DNA of 64,000 nt from Tautonia marina (lineage in GTDB: Bacteria; Planctomycetota; Planctomycetia; Isosphaerales; Isosphaeraceae), in contig NZ_WEZF01000003.1 in the NCBI RefSeq assembly GCF_009177065.1, positions 62,001 through 126,000 on the forward strand, in the 5' to 3' direction. This document shows, one piece after another, positions 55,886 through 64,000 of this stretch (positions within the stretch are counted from its first letter, which is position 1; every line of letters starts with the position of its first letter). Both the position numbers and the translations under genes were made by a program. A model generated the notes under the pieces. The model was not told the origin of the DNA. It saw only the letters and a program-made list of their open reading frames with translations, and did not search any database.

Positions 55886-57355
55886 ATGAATTTGACTGAA
55901 CCAATCACGCCGAACTGGGTCCGTGATGCCGTGTTTTATCAGATTTTCCCCGATCGTTTTGCGCAGTCGGAGCGAGTTGCAAAGCCAAGCGGCCTGAAGG
56001 GATGGGGAAGCCCTCCCACTCCACATGGATATCAGGGAGGAGATCTGCTCGGAGTCGCTGAGAACCTCGACACGCTGGTCGATCTGGGAATTAATGCCAT
56101 CTACTTTACGCCAATTTTCCAGTCGGCTTCGAATCATCGATACCACACACACGATTATCTCAACGTTGACCCCATGTTAGGTGGGAATCAGGCGTTTCGA
56201 GAGTTACTCGACCGGGCCCACGATCGCGGAATGAAAATCGTGCTTGATGGGGTCTTCAACCACGCAAGCCGGGGCTTCTTTCAGTTTAACGACATCCTGG
56301 AGAACGGCTCTGATTCCGCATATACTGATTGGTTCCACGTTGAAGATTATCCGCTCTTTGCCTACGACCCTGAGAAGCCCAACAACTACAAGGCCTGGTG
56401 GGGGCTCTCCGCACTGCCGAAGTTTCGCACCGAAACACCCGCCGTTCGAGAGTACTTGCTCCATGTTGCCCAATACTGGATCGACCTTGGGATTGACGGG
56501 TGGCGTCTCGACGTCCCCGAAGAGATCGATGACGATGATTTCTGGAGAACGTTTCGTCGACGGGTCAAGGAACACAATCCAGAAGCTTACATCGTAGGAG
56601 AGATCTGGGGAGACGGTTCTCGATGGCTTCAGGGAGACATGTTCGACAGTGTGATGAATTACATTCTTGCAAAAGCGTGTATCTCATTTTTTATTGGCGA
56701 TTCTCTGAACCGTAATGAGCTCGCTCCGGAACCCCTCAAAAACCTTCACCCAGCAAATGCTCGCCAATTCGCAAGTGAAATTGCAAATCTTCAATCAAAG
56801 TATCACCCGAACATTCAACTTGCGTTGCTCAACCTGTTGGGAAGTCATGACACGGCTCGATTCCTCACTCTGGCAGGTGAAGATCGGTCCGCGATCCGAC
56901 TTGCAACCCTGTTTCTCATGACTTACCCCGGTGCGCCTTGCGTCTATTACGGCGATGAGGTTGGCATGACCGGGGGACATGAACCCGGTTCACGAGGAGC
57001 GTTCCCATGGCACCGATCGCTCTGGGATCACGAATTACGGGATACATTTCGGACGTATATTCACCTCAGACATTCCCACCCCTCATTACGTCGGGGATCG
57101 TATGAGACCCTCCTTGCCGAGGGGCATGTGTACGCGTTCCTTCGACAATTCGAAGGAGAGTCCGTCGTCGTAATCCTGAACGCTGGAACGAGCGGTGTGA
57201 CGGTTGATCTCGACTTTCCCGGCCTGTCCGTTGATGGTGTCGAATGGAGCGATGCACTTGGTTCCGGAGCCTCGCGGGTTGAAGAGGGACGATTGCGAGG
57301 GCTTGACGTCGATGCCCGAAGTGGCCGAGTCCTTGTGACCAGGGAGGGCCAATGA
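55886..57355 (+). CDS. GH13 alpha-amylase-family glycosidase (cyclomaltodextrinase/maltogenic-amylase-like)
   Basis: 489 residues from ATG 55886. Begins WVRDAVFYQIFPDRFAQSER, typical of the subfamily. All catalytic residues are present: the nucleophile Asp209 in GWRLDVPEEI, acid/base Glu239 in IVGEIWGDGS and the third carboxylate Asp322 in NLLGSHDTARF; DGVFNHASRGF is the region I motif. There is no signal peptide, so it acts inside the cell on maltodextrins or glycogen-derived sugars. The central part (about 56.68-56.92 kb) is visibly more AT-rich than the neighbours. Its stop overlaps the next start (ATGA). Confidence 0.93.
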   Translation: MNLTEPITPNWVRDAVFYQIFPDRFAQSERVAKPSGLKGWGSPPTPHGYQGGDLLGVAENLDTLVDLGINAIYFTPIFQSASNHRYHTHDYLNVDPMLGGNQAFRELLDRAHDRGMKIVLDGVFNHASRGFFQFNDILENGSDSAYTDWFHVEDYPLFAYDPEKPNNYKAWWGLSALPKFRTETPAVREYLLHVAQYWIDLGIDGWRLDVPEEIDDDDFWRTFRRRVKEHNPEAYIVGEIWGDGSRWLQGDMFDSVMNYILAKACISFFIGDSLNRNELAPEPLKNLHPANARQFASEIANLQSKYHPNIQLALLNLLGSHDTARFLTLAGEDRSAIRLATLFLMTYPGAPCVYYGDEVGMTGGHEPGSRGAFPWHRSLWDHELRDTFRTYIHLRHSHPSLRRGSYETLLAEGHVYAFLRQFEGESVVVILNAGTSGVTVDLDFPGLSVDGVEWSDALGSGASRVEEGRLRGLDVDARSGRVLVTREGQ

Positions 57356-58131
57356 GTCGACCACCCCACTGGAGATTTCCTCCCGGCGTCAATCCGGCCC
57401 TCTGGGAATACACAACCTCTGTCCGGTTGGCTCAGGAAGAAGCCGACTATTTCGCGGAAGATCCGTTGACCCGAGCCGACGAGGTCATTCTTCACGACTA
57501 TTTCCGCGTCCCATGCCGCCTGATCGATCTCGGATGTGGCGTTGGGCGACTTTCACTGGCGTTCTCTCGTCGAGACTTCAGCGTGACTGCGGTCGATCTC
57601 TCGGCCGCGATGCTCGAAGCCCTTGGCCGATCGGCCGCAGCCGAGGGGCTCTGGATTGATCGGATCCGTGCCAACCTCTGCCGTCTTGAAGGCCTGTCTG
57701 ATGCCTCCTTCGACGCGGCGATCTGCATGTATAGCACCCTCGGGATGATCTCGGGCACTCAGGCGAGACAATCAGCTCTGGCGTCCGCCCGAAGAGTGTT
57801 ACGCCCGGAGGGAGTGCTAGCCTTGCACGCCCACAACTTTTGGCTCAACCTTCGAGATCGTCAGGGTCGTGCCTGGCTCTTGGGTGAGATGGGACGGCAG
57901 GTCATCGGCAAGGGAACGGGGGATCGTCAGATGACCTACCGGGGGATCCCCGGGATTGAGGTCCACCTTTATCAATGGCCCGAGCTTCGCAGTGATCTGA
58001 TTCGTGCGGGTTTTCGGATCACCAAAGTCGTGGCGCTGGATTCCGTAACCGCCCAGCCAATCCGTTGGCCGCAATTGCTCCAGGGCTTACGGGCAGGAGG
58101 TTGGATTGTTTTCGCCAAACGAGTGAGCTGA
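57352..58131 (+). CDS. SAM-dependent methyltransferase
   Basis: 259 residues. The Rossmann SAM-binding motif is LIDLGCGVGRLSLAF, followed by FSVTAVDLSAAMLEALG (acidic residue for the ribose) and FDAAICMYSTLGMISG. The start, RPPHWRFPPGVNPALWEYTT, is also seen in related planctomycete methyltransferases. It overlaps the GH13 gene by four bases and must be translationally coupled to it. The substrate is unknown; nothing in the sequence links it to sugars beyond this coupling. Confidence 0.88.
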   Translation: MSRPPHWRFPPGVNPALWEYTTSVRLAQEEADYFAEDPLTRADEVILHDYFRVPCRLIDLGCGVGRLSLAFSRRDFSVTAVDLSAAMLEALGRSAAAEGLWIDRIRANLCRLEGLSDASFDAAICMYSTLGMISGTQARQSALASARRVLRPEGVLALHAHNFWLNLRDRQGRAWLLGEMGRQVIGKGTGDRQMTYRGIPGIEVHLYQWPELRSDLIRAGFRITKVVALDSVTAQPIRWPQLLQGLRAGGWIVFAKRVS

Positions 58132-58152
58132 TCCCTGCATATGAGAGAGGAG

Positions 58153-59109
58153 TCACTGATCCGACGACGTCGCATCGACAGCCGAAGGATCGGTCCGAGG
58201 AACACGATAGCGTAGCCGGGGGCTCTCGATCGTCACCGTCGTGTAAGGTTCGACACTTTGGGTCAGCCAAACCGATGAGCCGATCACGGCATGATGCCCA
58301 ATCCTCGTTTCGCCACCGAGGATGGTCGCACTGGCGTAAATGACCACGTCGTTTTCAAGGGTCGGATGTCGTTTCTGATCCCGAACGATTTCTCCATTCT
58401 CATTCTTCGGGAAGCTCAACGCTCCGAGCGTTACCCCTTGATAGAGTTTGACGTTATCGCCAATCTCCGTTGTCTCGCCAATGACAACGCCCGTCCCGTG
58501 GTCAATGAAGAATCGGCGCCCAATTGTGGCCCCGGGATGGATATCGATGCCTGTCTTGGAATGTGCATATTCGGTCATCATGCGGGGGATCAGAGGAACG
58601 CCGAGGCGATGGAGCATGTGTGCGATTCGGTAAATGGTGATCGCCGCGACCCCCGGATAACAGAAAATAATTTCGTCGTAGGCCTTCGCCGCCGGGTCAC
58701 CATCGTAGGCAGCTTCCACATCGTCCGCGAGAATGTCGCGCAACTCGGGGATCGACTCGAAAAATATCAATGTAATTCGATGAGCCCGGGTCATGCAAAC
58801 AGTGTCATCCTCCTTGCCCTCGCAATCATGTCGTCTCAAGGCGCGGAAGATCTGATCGCTGAGTCGATCGTACAACCCATCAACCAGATCCCCCACGTGA
58901 TAGGGTACGTTCTTCATCGAAAGGTTTTGTCGTCGTCCAAAACCAGGATAGAGAATTTCGCGAAGGTCGATCAGGATCTCGGTAATCTCACGATAGCTCG
59001 GGAGACTCGGATGGCCGAGGTGGTTAATCACACCGCATCGCTCGTAGGTCCCGACAATGGCGTTGATCAGGGAGGGAAGTCGGTCCTTGAGGAGAGGGTC
59101 GGTGGCCAT
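58153..59109 (-). CDS. cysE: Serine O-acetyltransferase (EpsC/CysE-type)
   Basis: 318 residues. CysE makes O-acetylserine, the precursor for cysteine. The helical N-terminal domain is long (about 165 residues). The left-handed beta-helix follows: [40 protein letters not shown] and [20 protein letters not shown] with the hexapeptide rhythm and catalytic His in IDHGTG. The C-terminal tail is polar. It could instead serve polysaccharide acetylation, but the context shows no capsule genes nearby. Confidence 0.9.
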   Translation of the reverse strand: MATDPLLKDRLPSLINAIVGTYERCGVINHLGHPSLPSYREITEILIDLREILYPGFGRRQNLSMKNVPYHVGDLVDGLYDRLSDQIFRALRRHDCEGKEDDTVCMTRAHRITLIFFESIPELRDILADDVEAAYDGDPAAKAYDEIIFCYPGVAAITIYRIAHMLHRLGVPLIPRMMTEYAHSKTGIDIHPGATIGRRFFIDHGTGVVIGETTEIGDNVKLYQGVTLGALSFPKNENGEIVRDQKRHPTLENDVVIYASATILGGETRIGHHAVIGSSVWLTQSVEPYTTVTIESPRLRYRVPRTDPSAVDATSSDQ

Positions 59110-59883
59110 CGGTCACTCTTTCAGGGTCCGGGACAGAGGCGAATTCGCACTCGACTGATTGTACGAGGAGCATCCCAACCCGTCCAACGGTGGTCGTCGG
59201 CCCGAAGTGTTCCTCTGTCAGAACGCACTGGAGAAGCCCCCACCTCCCGGCGATCGAGTGGGTCGTGTGTCTCGGTGGGTTCAAACGAATTCCCGGTCCA
59301 AGGGGTAGTACGTTGCTCAACGAATGATCCGGTAATGCAGGCCTCTCGACTGGATCAGGATCCCTTGGCCGACCTGACCAGAGCGACTTGCCGTTCGATC
59401 ACGAGCTCCGATCGGATCAACACAGCGCCGAGTCGATCTCCTTCGCAAGGGATTCATCATGTGACTCTTCTCGGAGCGGAGAAGGTGTTGAACAGGTCGA
59501 AGGTACAGGTTCCTGGCTAAATCAGGTCAAGGGAGTCGCACAGACTCATCCGACCCCGCCTGGAATGATGCGATTTTAAAGTGTCGGTGATGTTGAAAAG
59601 CCCACGGTCGGACACAGGCAAGTGGTTGCTAAGGAGCGTCCAGCCGGTCACGATGATTGTCTGGCTCAAGGGACCAGGTGAACTGTCGGAATCGTGCCCC
59701 GAAGGCGTTCCGATGTGAGGGTCCCCACCAGGAGTTGGTCGGTGACTTGACCGATTGCCTGAACGTTCCCTCTCCGTCGTTTGGTGGGGGCGACCAGCGG
59801 CCGATTTGATGTCCTTTCCATGGGCACAGCCTCGCTCAACCCGACCGAGAACCGGCTCATTGCCGGGAGCGGAGACTCACTCG
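59110..59883. other. Largest non-coding gap, divergent between cysE and the O-methyltransferase gene
   Basis: About 770 bases. The frames that are open here carry no recognisable motif, signal peptide or ribosome-binding site. No tRNA cloverleaf, known riboswitch or strong promoter was seen. A 6-bp stem CTTCTC/GAGAAG near 59464-59481 is the only obvious structure. Confidence 0.35.
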
Positions 59884-60942
59884 ATGACAGTACGAGAACT
59901 CGCCCGGCCTCACACGGATCCGACGCCGATTTTTGAACTCTTTCGAGGGAATTTTGCGACAGAATTGCTGACAGTGGCGGTCGCCCACTTCAACGTCTTT
60001 GGTCGCCTTGCTGACACTCCCCGCAGCGAAGCGGAATTGCGAGCCGCCCTCCATCTTCAGGACCGACCCGCGACGGTCCTGTTCACCGCGCTTCGTGCCA
60101 TGGGACTCCTGAGCCGGAATGAGCAGGGAGATCTCGAACTCACCGAGCTTTCCCGGGAGCATCTCGTTCCCGGCTCCCCGTTTGACATCGGATGTTATCT
60201 CACGCTGGCGGAACGAAGCCCCGGAGTGCTCGAAATGGCCGAACGGCTGCGCTCGAACCATCCAGCCACCTCCGGCCCTGTCACAGAAGAAGGGGTTGCA
60301 TTCGTCTATCGAGAGGGGATCGATTCAGCGATGGAGCGTGAGGCAGCCGCCCGAACGTTAACCCTCTCGCTGGCCGGTCGAGCCCGAAACGTCGCGCCGG
60401 TACTGGCCGAGGCGTTCCCCCTCTCCGGATGCCGAACCTTGCTCGATGTCGGAGGAGGTTCGGGACTCTACAGCATTGCCTATTTACAGCGTCACCCGGA
60501 GCTGACCGCCATCGTCTGGGATCGCCCCGAAGTGCTAAAGGTCGCCCATGAACTGGCCGAGGAACACGGTGTAGCCGATCGCCTCGAATGTCGGTCCGGT
60601 GATATGTTTACCGACCCAGTTCCTCATGGAGCCGATGCCGTCTTGCTCTCGAACATCTTGCACGACTGGGATATCCCGGAATGCAAGTCCCTCCTTTCCC
60701 GTTTGTCTGAAGCACTCTCTCCCGGACGAAAGCTGCTCATTCACGATGTGTTCCTCAACGATGCGATGGATGGGCCGTTGCCGGTTGCACTCTATTCGGC
60801 TTCCCTGTTCTCGCTGACCGAAGGTCGAGCCTATAGCGCCGCCGAATATCGGGCATGGTTGACCGAGGCCGGTTTTGATCCCGGACCAATTGTTCCAACC
60901 CTGGCTCACTGCGGCATTCTTCCAGCCTCTCGAATCTCCTGA
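59884..60942 (+). CDS. O-methyltransferase of the plant-type family 2 (acetylserotonin OMT-like)
   Basis: 352 residues from ATG 59884, preceded by GGAG; an in-frame ATG at 59809 would add a weak leader. The N-terminal winged-helix dimerisation domain is visible (FGRLADTPRSEAELRAALHL), then the SAM-binding LLDVGGGSGLYSIAYLQ, the motif WDRPEVLKVAHELAEEH and the catalytic-region SNILHDWDIPECKSLLSRL. Enzymes of this family methylate hydroxyl groups on small aromatic or polyketide substrates. The absence of neighbouring biosynthetic genes leaves the substrate open. Confidence 0.88.
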   Translation: MTVRELARPHTDPTPIFELFRGNFATELLTVAVAHFNVFGRLADTPRSEAELRAALHLQDRPATVLFTALRAMGLLSRNEQGDLELTELSREHLVPGSPFDIGCYLTLAERSPGVLEMAERLRSNHPATSGPVTEEGVAFVYREGIDSAMEREAAARTLTLSLAGRARNVAPVLAEAFPLSGCRTLLDVGGGSGLYSIAYLQRHPELTAIVWDRPEVLKVAHELAEEHGVADRLECRSGDMFTDPVPHGADAVLLSNILHDWDIPECKSLLSRLSEALSPGRKLLIHDVFLNDAMDGPLPVALYSASLFSLTEGRAYSAAEYRAWLTEAGFDPGPIVPTLAHCGILPASRIS

Positions 60943-61067
60943 ATTTCGGGCGACCGAACTGGACTAGGCAACGTAGACCTCGATCGAATAACATCTTCCA
61001 TCATCTCGTACCGGTCTGCCCCGGTGCGATCCTCTTTCCCGAGAGCCCGCATTTTTCCTCGTCTGCC

Positions 61068-61631
61068 ATGAACATAAAAGCGACTGACATTCGCCGCGGA
61101 ATGGTGATTATCGTGGACGGTACCAACTATGTTGTCCACGATTTCTACCACCACACGCCCGGCAACCTCCGCGCGATGGTCCAGGCGAAGCTCAAGAACA
61201 TGCAGACCGGCTCGATCATCGACAAGCGTTTTCGCTCGGTCGACCAGATTGAAGTCCCCTTCGTCGAATCAAAGGAGTACGAATACCTGTACTCGTCAGG
61301 GGACGAGCATGTTTTCATGGACACTTCGACCTTTGATCAGCTCACCTTCTCGCCGGACATGATCGGCGATTCGATGCAGTATCTGTTGCCCAACACCAAG
61401 GTGAGCGTTCGCTACGTCGACGAGAAGCCGGTTTCGATCGAGTTACCCGACACGGTTGAGCACACGATCACCGACACCCCTCCGTCGATCAAGGGAGCCA
61501 CCGCGACGAACCAGTACAAGGAAGCCACGACCGAAACCGGCCTGAAAATCAGTGTGCCTCCGTTCATCGGCCCGGGAGAGAAAGTTCGGATCGACACTCG
61601 CGATGGGAAATACGTCGAACGGGTCAAGTAA
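61068..61631 (+). CDS. efp: Elongation factor P with unusual loop residue
   Basis: 187 residues, normal length. EF-P helps ribosomes pass polyproline. KOW-like domain I starts NIKATDIRRGMVIIVDGTNY; the OB domains contain VFMDTSTFDQLTF and end TGLKISVPPFIGPGEKVRID. In the domain I loop the usual PGKGQAF is PGNLRAM, so the residue that is normally Lys or Arg and post-translationally modified is Asn33. Modification enzymes (EpmA/B, EarP, YmfI) would have no target, so this EF-P must work unmodified or through another residue. Confidence 0.95.
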   Translation: MNIKATDIRRGMVIIVDGTNYVVHDFYHHTPGNLRAMVQAKLKNMQTGSIIDKRFRSVDQIEVPFVESKEYEYLYSSGDEHVFMDTSTFDQLTFSPDMIGDSMQYLLPNTKVSVRYVDEKPVSIELPDTVEHTITDTPPSIKGATATNQYKEATTETGLKISVPPFIGPGEKVRIDTRDGKYVERVK

Positions 61632-61656
61632 CCGGAAGTGATCGTGCTTCTCGATC

Positions 61657-61670
61657 AGGCCGATCGGCCT
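61657..61670 (+). terminator. Palindromic hairpin after efp
   Basis: AGGCCGATCGGCCT is a perfect 14-base palindrome that can fold as a 5-bp stem with a GATC loop, 26 bases past the efp stop. GC-rich but with no U-run. Confidence 0.4.
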
Positions 61671-61743
61671 CTCGTCACGCCGGCCCCAGGATCACCTCGA
61701 AGAGGGCAGGGGCTCGGCTCGGCTCGCCGCGGAGCGATTCATT

Positions 61744-62907
61744 GTGTCTGCCCCGAACGTGGTGAACATCCTTTGTGATCTGGTGGCGCGACCGAGCGTT
61801 AACCCAATGGGTCGATCCGTGCCTCACGAAACGCCCTTCTTCGAGGGGCGTGTTTCGGACTACCTTGAGGCATTTTTTCGATCCCTCGGCGTTCCTTATG
61901 AGCGAACCACCATCTCTCCAGGCCGGGACAACCTGATCGCTCGGTTCGAACCACCCGACGCAAAACACACCCTGCTCTGGGATGCCCATCAAGACACCGT
62001 TCCGGTGGAAGGAATGGTCATCGAACCATTCCAGCCAACCGTGGAGGGTGGCCGGGTTTATGGTCGAGGATCGTGCGACGTGAAGGGGGGCCTCGCGGCC
62101 ATGCTGGCGGCGTTCGCTCGACTGGTCAAAGATCAGCCGAAGGGAGCCGCTCGGGTGCTGTTGGCCTGTACCGTCGACGAGGAGTACACGCACACCGGTT
62201 CCTCAGCACTGGCCTCCCAGCGTCTTCCCGTTGATCTGGCGATTGTGGCCGAGCCGACCATGCTCGAAGTCGTCACGGCCCACAAGGGAGCCGTTCGCTG
62301 GAAAGTTCTGACGGAAGGCGTTGCCTGCCATAGCTCTCGGCCTCGTGACGGCGTAAACGCCATCTATCGGATGGCTCACGTACTCAACGCCATCCAGAAG
62401 TATGCCGATCGTCTCCAGGACTCGACACCCGACCCGCTCCTTGGACCACCAACGCTCTCGGTTGGTCGAATTGAAGGGGGGCAGAGCGTCAACGTCGTTC
62501 CGGACTTTTGCGCCATCGACCTCGATCGACGCGTCATACCTGGGGAAGATGTTGATGGAGTCCGCCAGGCACTCCGCGAGGCACTTCAATGCGAGCTTGG
62601 CGATTCGGTGCCATTTTCCTTCAGTGAACCCTGGGTCCGCATGCCTTCGCTCGGCCCCGATCGGGCATCGTCCTGGGTCGAACCGGTGCGAGAGGCCATC
62701 GGCACGGTCCTGGGACAACGTCCTCCCATTTCCGCAGTCCCATACGGGACTGATGCCGGACCGCTTTCAGCCTCTGGAATCCCATCGCTGGTTCTCGGCC
62801 CAGGCGACATTGCCCAGGCCCATACCAAGGACGAGTGGATTGCGGTCGATCAACTGGAGAAGGCCGTCGAGGTCTATTACGCGCTCGCCTGCAACCTGGG
62901 TTCGTGA
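61744..62907 (+). CDS. M20-family metallohydrolase (ArgE/DapE-like)
   Basis: 387 residues from GTG 61744, with GGAG about nine bases upstream. Di-zinc M20 hydrolases cleave N-acyl or peptide bonds. The ligands are in place: His82 and Asp84 in DAHQDTVP, bridging Asp112 in GRGSCDVKGG, catalytic Glu146 and Glu147 in VDEEYTHTGS, Glu170 in AEPTML and the late His in QAHTKDEWI. The dimerisation lid (VGRIEGGQSVNVVPDFCAID) is complete. Candidate reactions are N-acetylornithine or succinyl-diaminopimelate deacylation; the substrate is not decidable from sequence. Confidence 0.9.
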   Translation: MSAPNVVNILCDLVARPSVNPMGRSVPHETPFFEGRVSDYLEAFFRSLGVPYERTTISPGRDNLIARFEPPDAKHTLLWDAHQDTVPVEGMVIEPFQPTVEGGRVYGRGSCDVKGGLAAMLAAFARLVKDQPKGAARVLLACTVDEEYTHTGSSALASQRLPVDLAIVAEPTMLEVVTAHKGAVRWKVLTEGVACHSSRPRDGVNAIYRMAHVLNAIQKYADRLQDSTPDPLLGPPTLSVGRIEGGQSVNVVPDFCAIDLDRRVIPGEDVDGVRQALREALQCELGDSVPFSFSEPWVRMPSLGPDRASSWVEPVREAIGTVLGQRPPISAVPYGTDAGPLSASGIPSLVLGPGDIAQAHTKDEWIAVDQLEKAVEVYYALACNLGS

Positions 62908-62922
62908 AGGAACGCCGAGGAA

Positions 62923-63507
62923 TCAGGGAAAGACTCTTGGATCGAGCAGTTCACGCTCGATCCGGTTCAAGATGCGCTGTTCGAGCGCGAAGTCTCGACC
63001 CTCGGGAATCCATCCGAGAGGAGGGGCAATCGGGCCCACGACCTCTCGTGATCGATTGATCTGAAAATCTTGGGGGAAGGCGGCCATCCCGCCGTTCTGC
63101 CGCTCCGGCCGATCAAGAAATTCAAGCTCCTTCCAAACCTCAACGTTGATTGCGAATCCTTCCGCAACCGGCTCAACGGTCGCAATCGCAAACCTACGAT
63201 AGGTTTGTAGGGTCGCTTCCAGCCGTTGCCTGAGTCCGATCGAGTCACCACGCCAGGGCTCGACGATGGTCGCAGCCGTTTCCGGATAGGTCGAGATTCT
63301 CCGGGCCAGCCGGTTCTCCTCATCGATCTCGAAATCCTCGTCCAGCGCATGGACTGTCGCATCCCACGCGGCGTCGAAGCTGGTCGTCTGGATGATCAAC
63401 GGATTGGGCAGCACAGCCTGATTCCGGACCGTCGCGCAGCCGGTTAGGCCCGCCGGAAGGATCAGCGCTGCGAAGAGCGCAGCCGAGAGGGGCCTGGGTC
63501 GTTTCAT
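62923..63507 (-). CDS. Predicted lipoprotein of unknown function
   Basis: 194 residues from ATG 63507. A lipoprotein signal (RPLSAALFAALILPAG-LTGC, Cys24) is followed by a compact alpha/beta domain: FDAAWDATVHALDEDFEIDE, then RRISTYPETAATIVEPWRGDS and AIATVEPVAEGFAINVEVWKELE. Similar small planctomycete lipoproteins are annotated as hypothetical. It converges on the M20 gene with a 15-base gap. Confidence 0.75.
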   Translation of the reverse strand: MKRPRPLSAALFAALILPAGLTGCATVRNQAVLPNPLIIQTTSFDAAWDATVHALDEDFEIDEENRLARRISTYPETAATIVEPWRGDSIGLRQRLEATLQTYRRFAIATVEPVAEGFAINVEVWKELEFLDRPERQNGGMAAFPQDFQINRSREVVGPIAPPLGWIPEGRDFALEQRILNRIERELLDPRVFP

Positions 63508-63791
63508 GACAATCCTCTGCTCGACCTCGACCAACGATCGCGGCCCAGATTCGAAGGCAGGTCTTGCAGAGAAGCGGGGCCGAAGATCCGATCGGATAGG
63601 ACGCTCGGACAGGCGATCTCCGGTCCAGAAGCCTGTGCTCTGTTCCGGAGCGGGTCGGTATGGTGCCCCGATCGTGAGATCCTGACAAGACCAAGTTGCT
63701 CGAAGCCGAACCGTGACCTACGGTCCTCTTGGAGTACGGTCCGGTTCACCTCGATCGCGCGAATGATCCGAGGATTCGGAGCAAAGCCCCC

Positions 63792-64000
63792 ATGCGAGCG
63801 ACGATCAACACCTCAACGATCATGACCCAGCTTCCGGAATCGAGCGAACCCAAACCCAAGCCGTTTCGTCATCGTTGGGCCGAGTTGTTGGGCCTGGCGA
63901 CCCGTTCCAGTCTGGTCCTCCCCCGATTTCTGGAAGCGGTTGGCGCATCGACCCAACGTGATGAGGTTCACACGCTCCTGCTCCGATCGGCTCAGGCGCT
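63792..64000 (+). CDS. N-terminal part of an unidentified protein (3' truncated)
   Basis: An ATG at 63792 opens a frame that runs to the right edge (about 69 residues: MRATINTSTIMTQLPESSEP and so on). A polar, Pro/Lys-rich start leads to FRHRWAELLGLATRSSLV and a likely helix. No family recognised; a start at ATG 63822 is equally possible. Confidence 0.45.
   Translation, partial: MRATINTSTIMTQLPESSEPKPKPFRHRWAELLGLATRSSLVLPRFLEAVGASTQRDEVHTLLLRSAQA

Overview
This window is GC-rich, densely coded chromosomal DNA from a planctomycete, most likely of the Isosphaeraceae/Gemmatales type. That is inferred from gene content, not from a marker gene: a MoxR/DUF58/double-VWA cluster ending in Gln-rich coiled-coil proteins, a PQQ-repeat giant, NPCBM and squalene-cyclase-fold exported proteins, a cupredoxin with a carboxypeptidase-regulatory-like tail, a Rieske-like protein with EKLAAAR repeats, and groEL-groES-groEL next to dnaJ-grpE. 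I found no tRNA or rRNA gene, insertion sequence, prophage or CRISPR array.

Layout. 0-5.3 kb: the C-terminus of a membrane protein, PTS enzyme I, a degenerate Rieske-like membrane protein, a small lipoprotein and a secreted cupredoxin. 5.7-24.6 kb: a same-strand run with a 1491-aa PQQ/TPR exported protein, then MoxR ATPase, DUF58, BatA-type VWA, a second VWA protein, a 1318-aa membrane-anchored coiled-coil protein, a Gln-rich secreted protein, a Tat-exported squalene-cyclase-fold protein and an NPCBM protein. 24.6-27 kb: a sensorless histidine kinase converging on a minus-strand pair of an ANTAR response regulator and a kinase-like protein that has lost its key residues. 27.2-30.8 kb: a MaoC-fold protein and a minus-strand group (HpcH/HpaI aldolase, Tm-1-like ATP-binding protein, PEP-hydrolase-like TIM barrel).

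31-41 kb is a surface-glycan region: two GT4 glycosyltransferases, two polytopic membrane proteins (one GT39-like), two NAD-dependent sugar epimerase/reductases and a membrane protein of unknown function whose C-terminus may be frameshifted at a G8 tract. 41.3-48.1 kb is a minus-strand protein-quality-control block, read in the order groEL(GGM tail), groES, groEL(no tail), dnaJ, grpE, FmdB-type zinc ribbon, YacG. Two intergenic hairpins probably divide its expression.

48.5-64 kb is mixed housekeeping: an esterase-like hydrolase, aspS plus NUDIX, M29 aminopeptidase, SDR, a secreted protein with faint secretin resemblance, a GH13 glycosidase translationally coupled to a methyltransferase, serine acetyltransferase, an O-methyltransferase-like protein, EF-P with Asn at the usual modification position, an M20 hydrolase, a lipoprotein, and the start of a gene running off the right edge.

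Best candidates for new biology: the 12-kb MoxR/VWA/coiled-coil operon as one membrane-spanning AAA+ machine; the ANTAR regulator with active-kinase and pseudokinase neighbours and a hairpin in its own leader; the Rieske-like protein that keeps only the two Cys ligands; and the two-GroEL chaperone operon with a 19-bp hairpin that is fully paired only in the operon transcript. All functions are read from sequence patterns; no searches were run.
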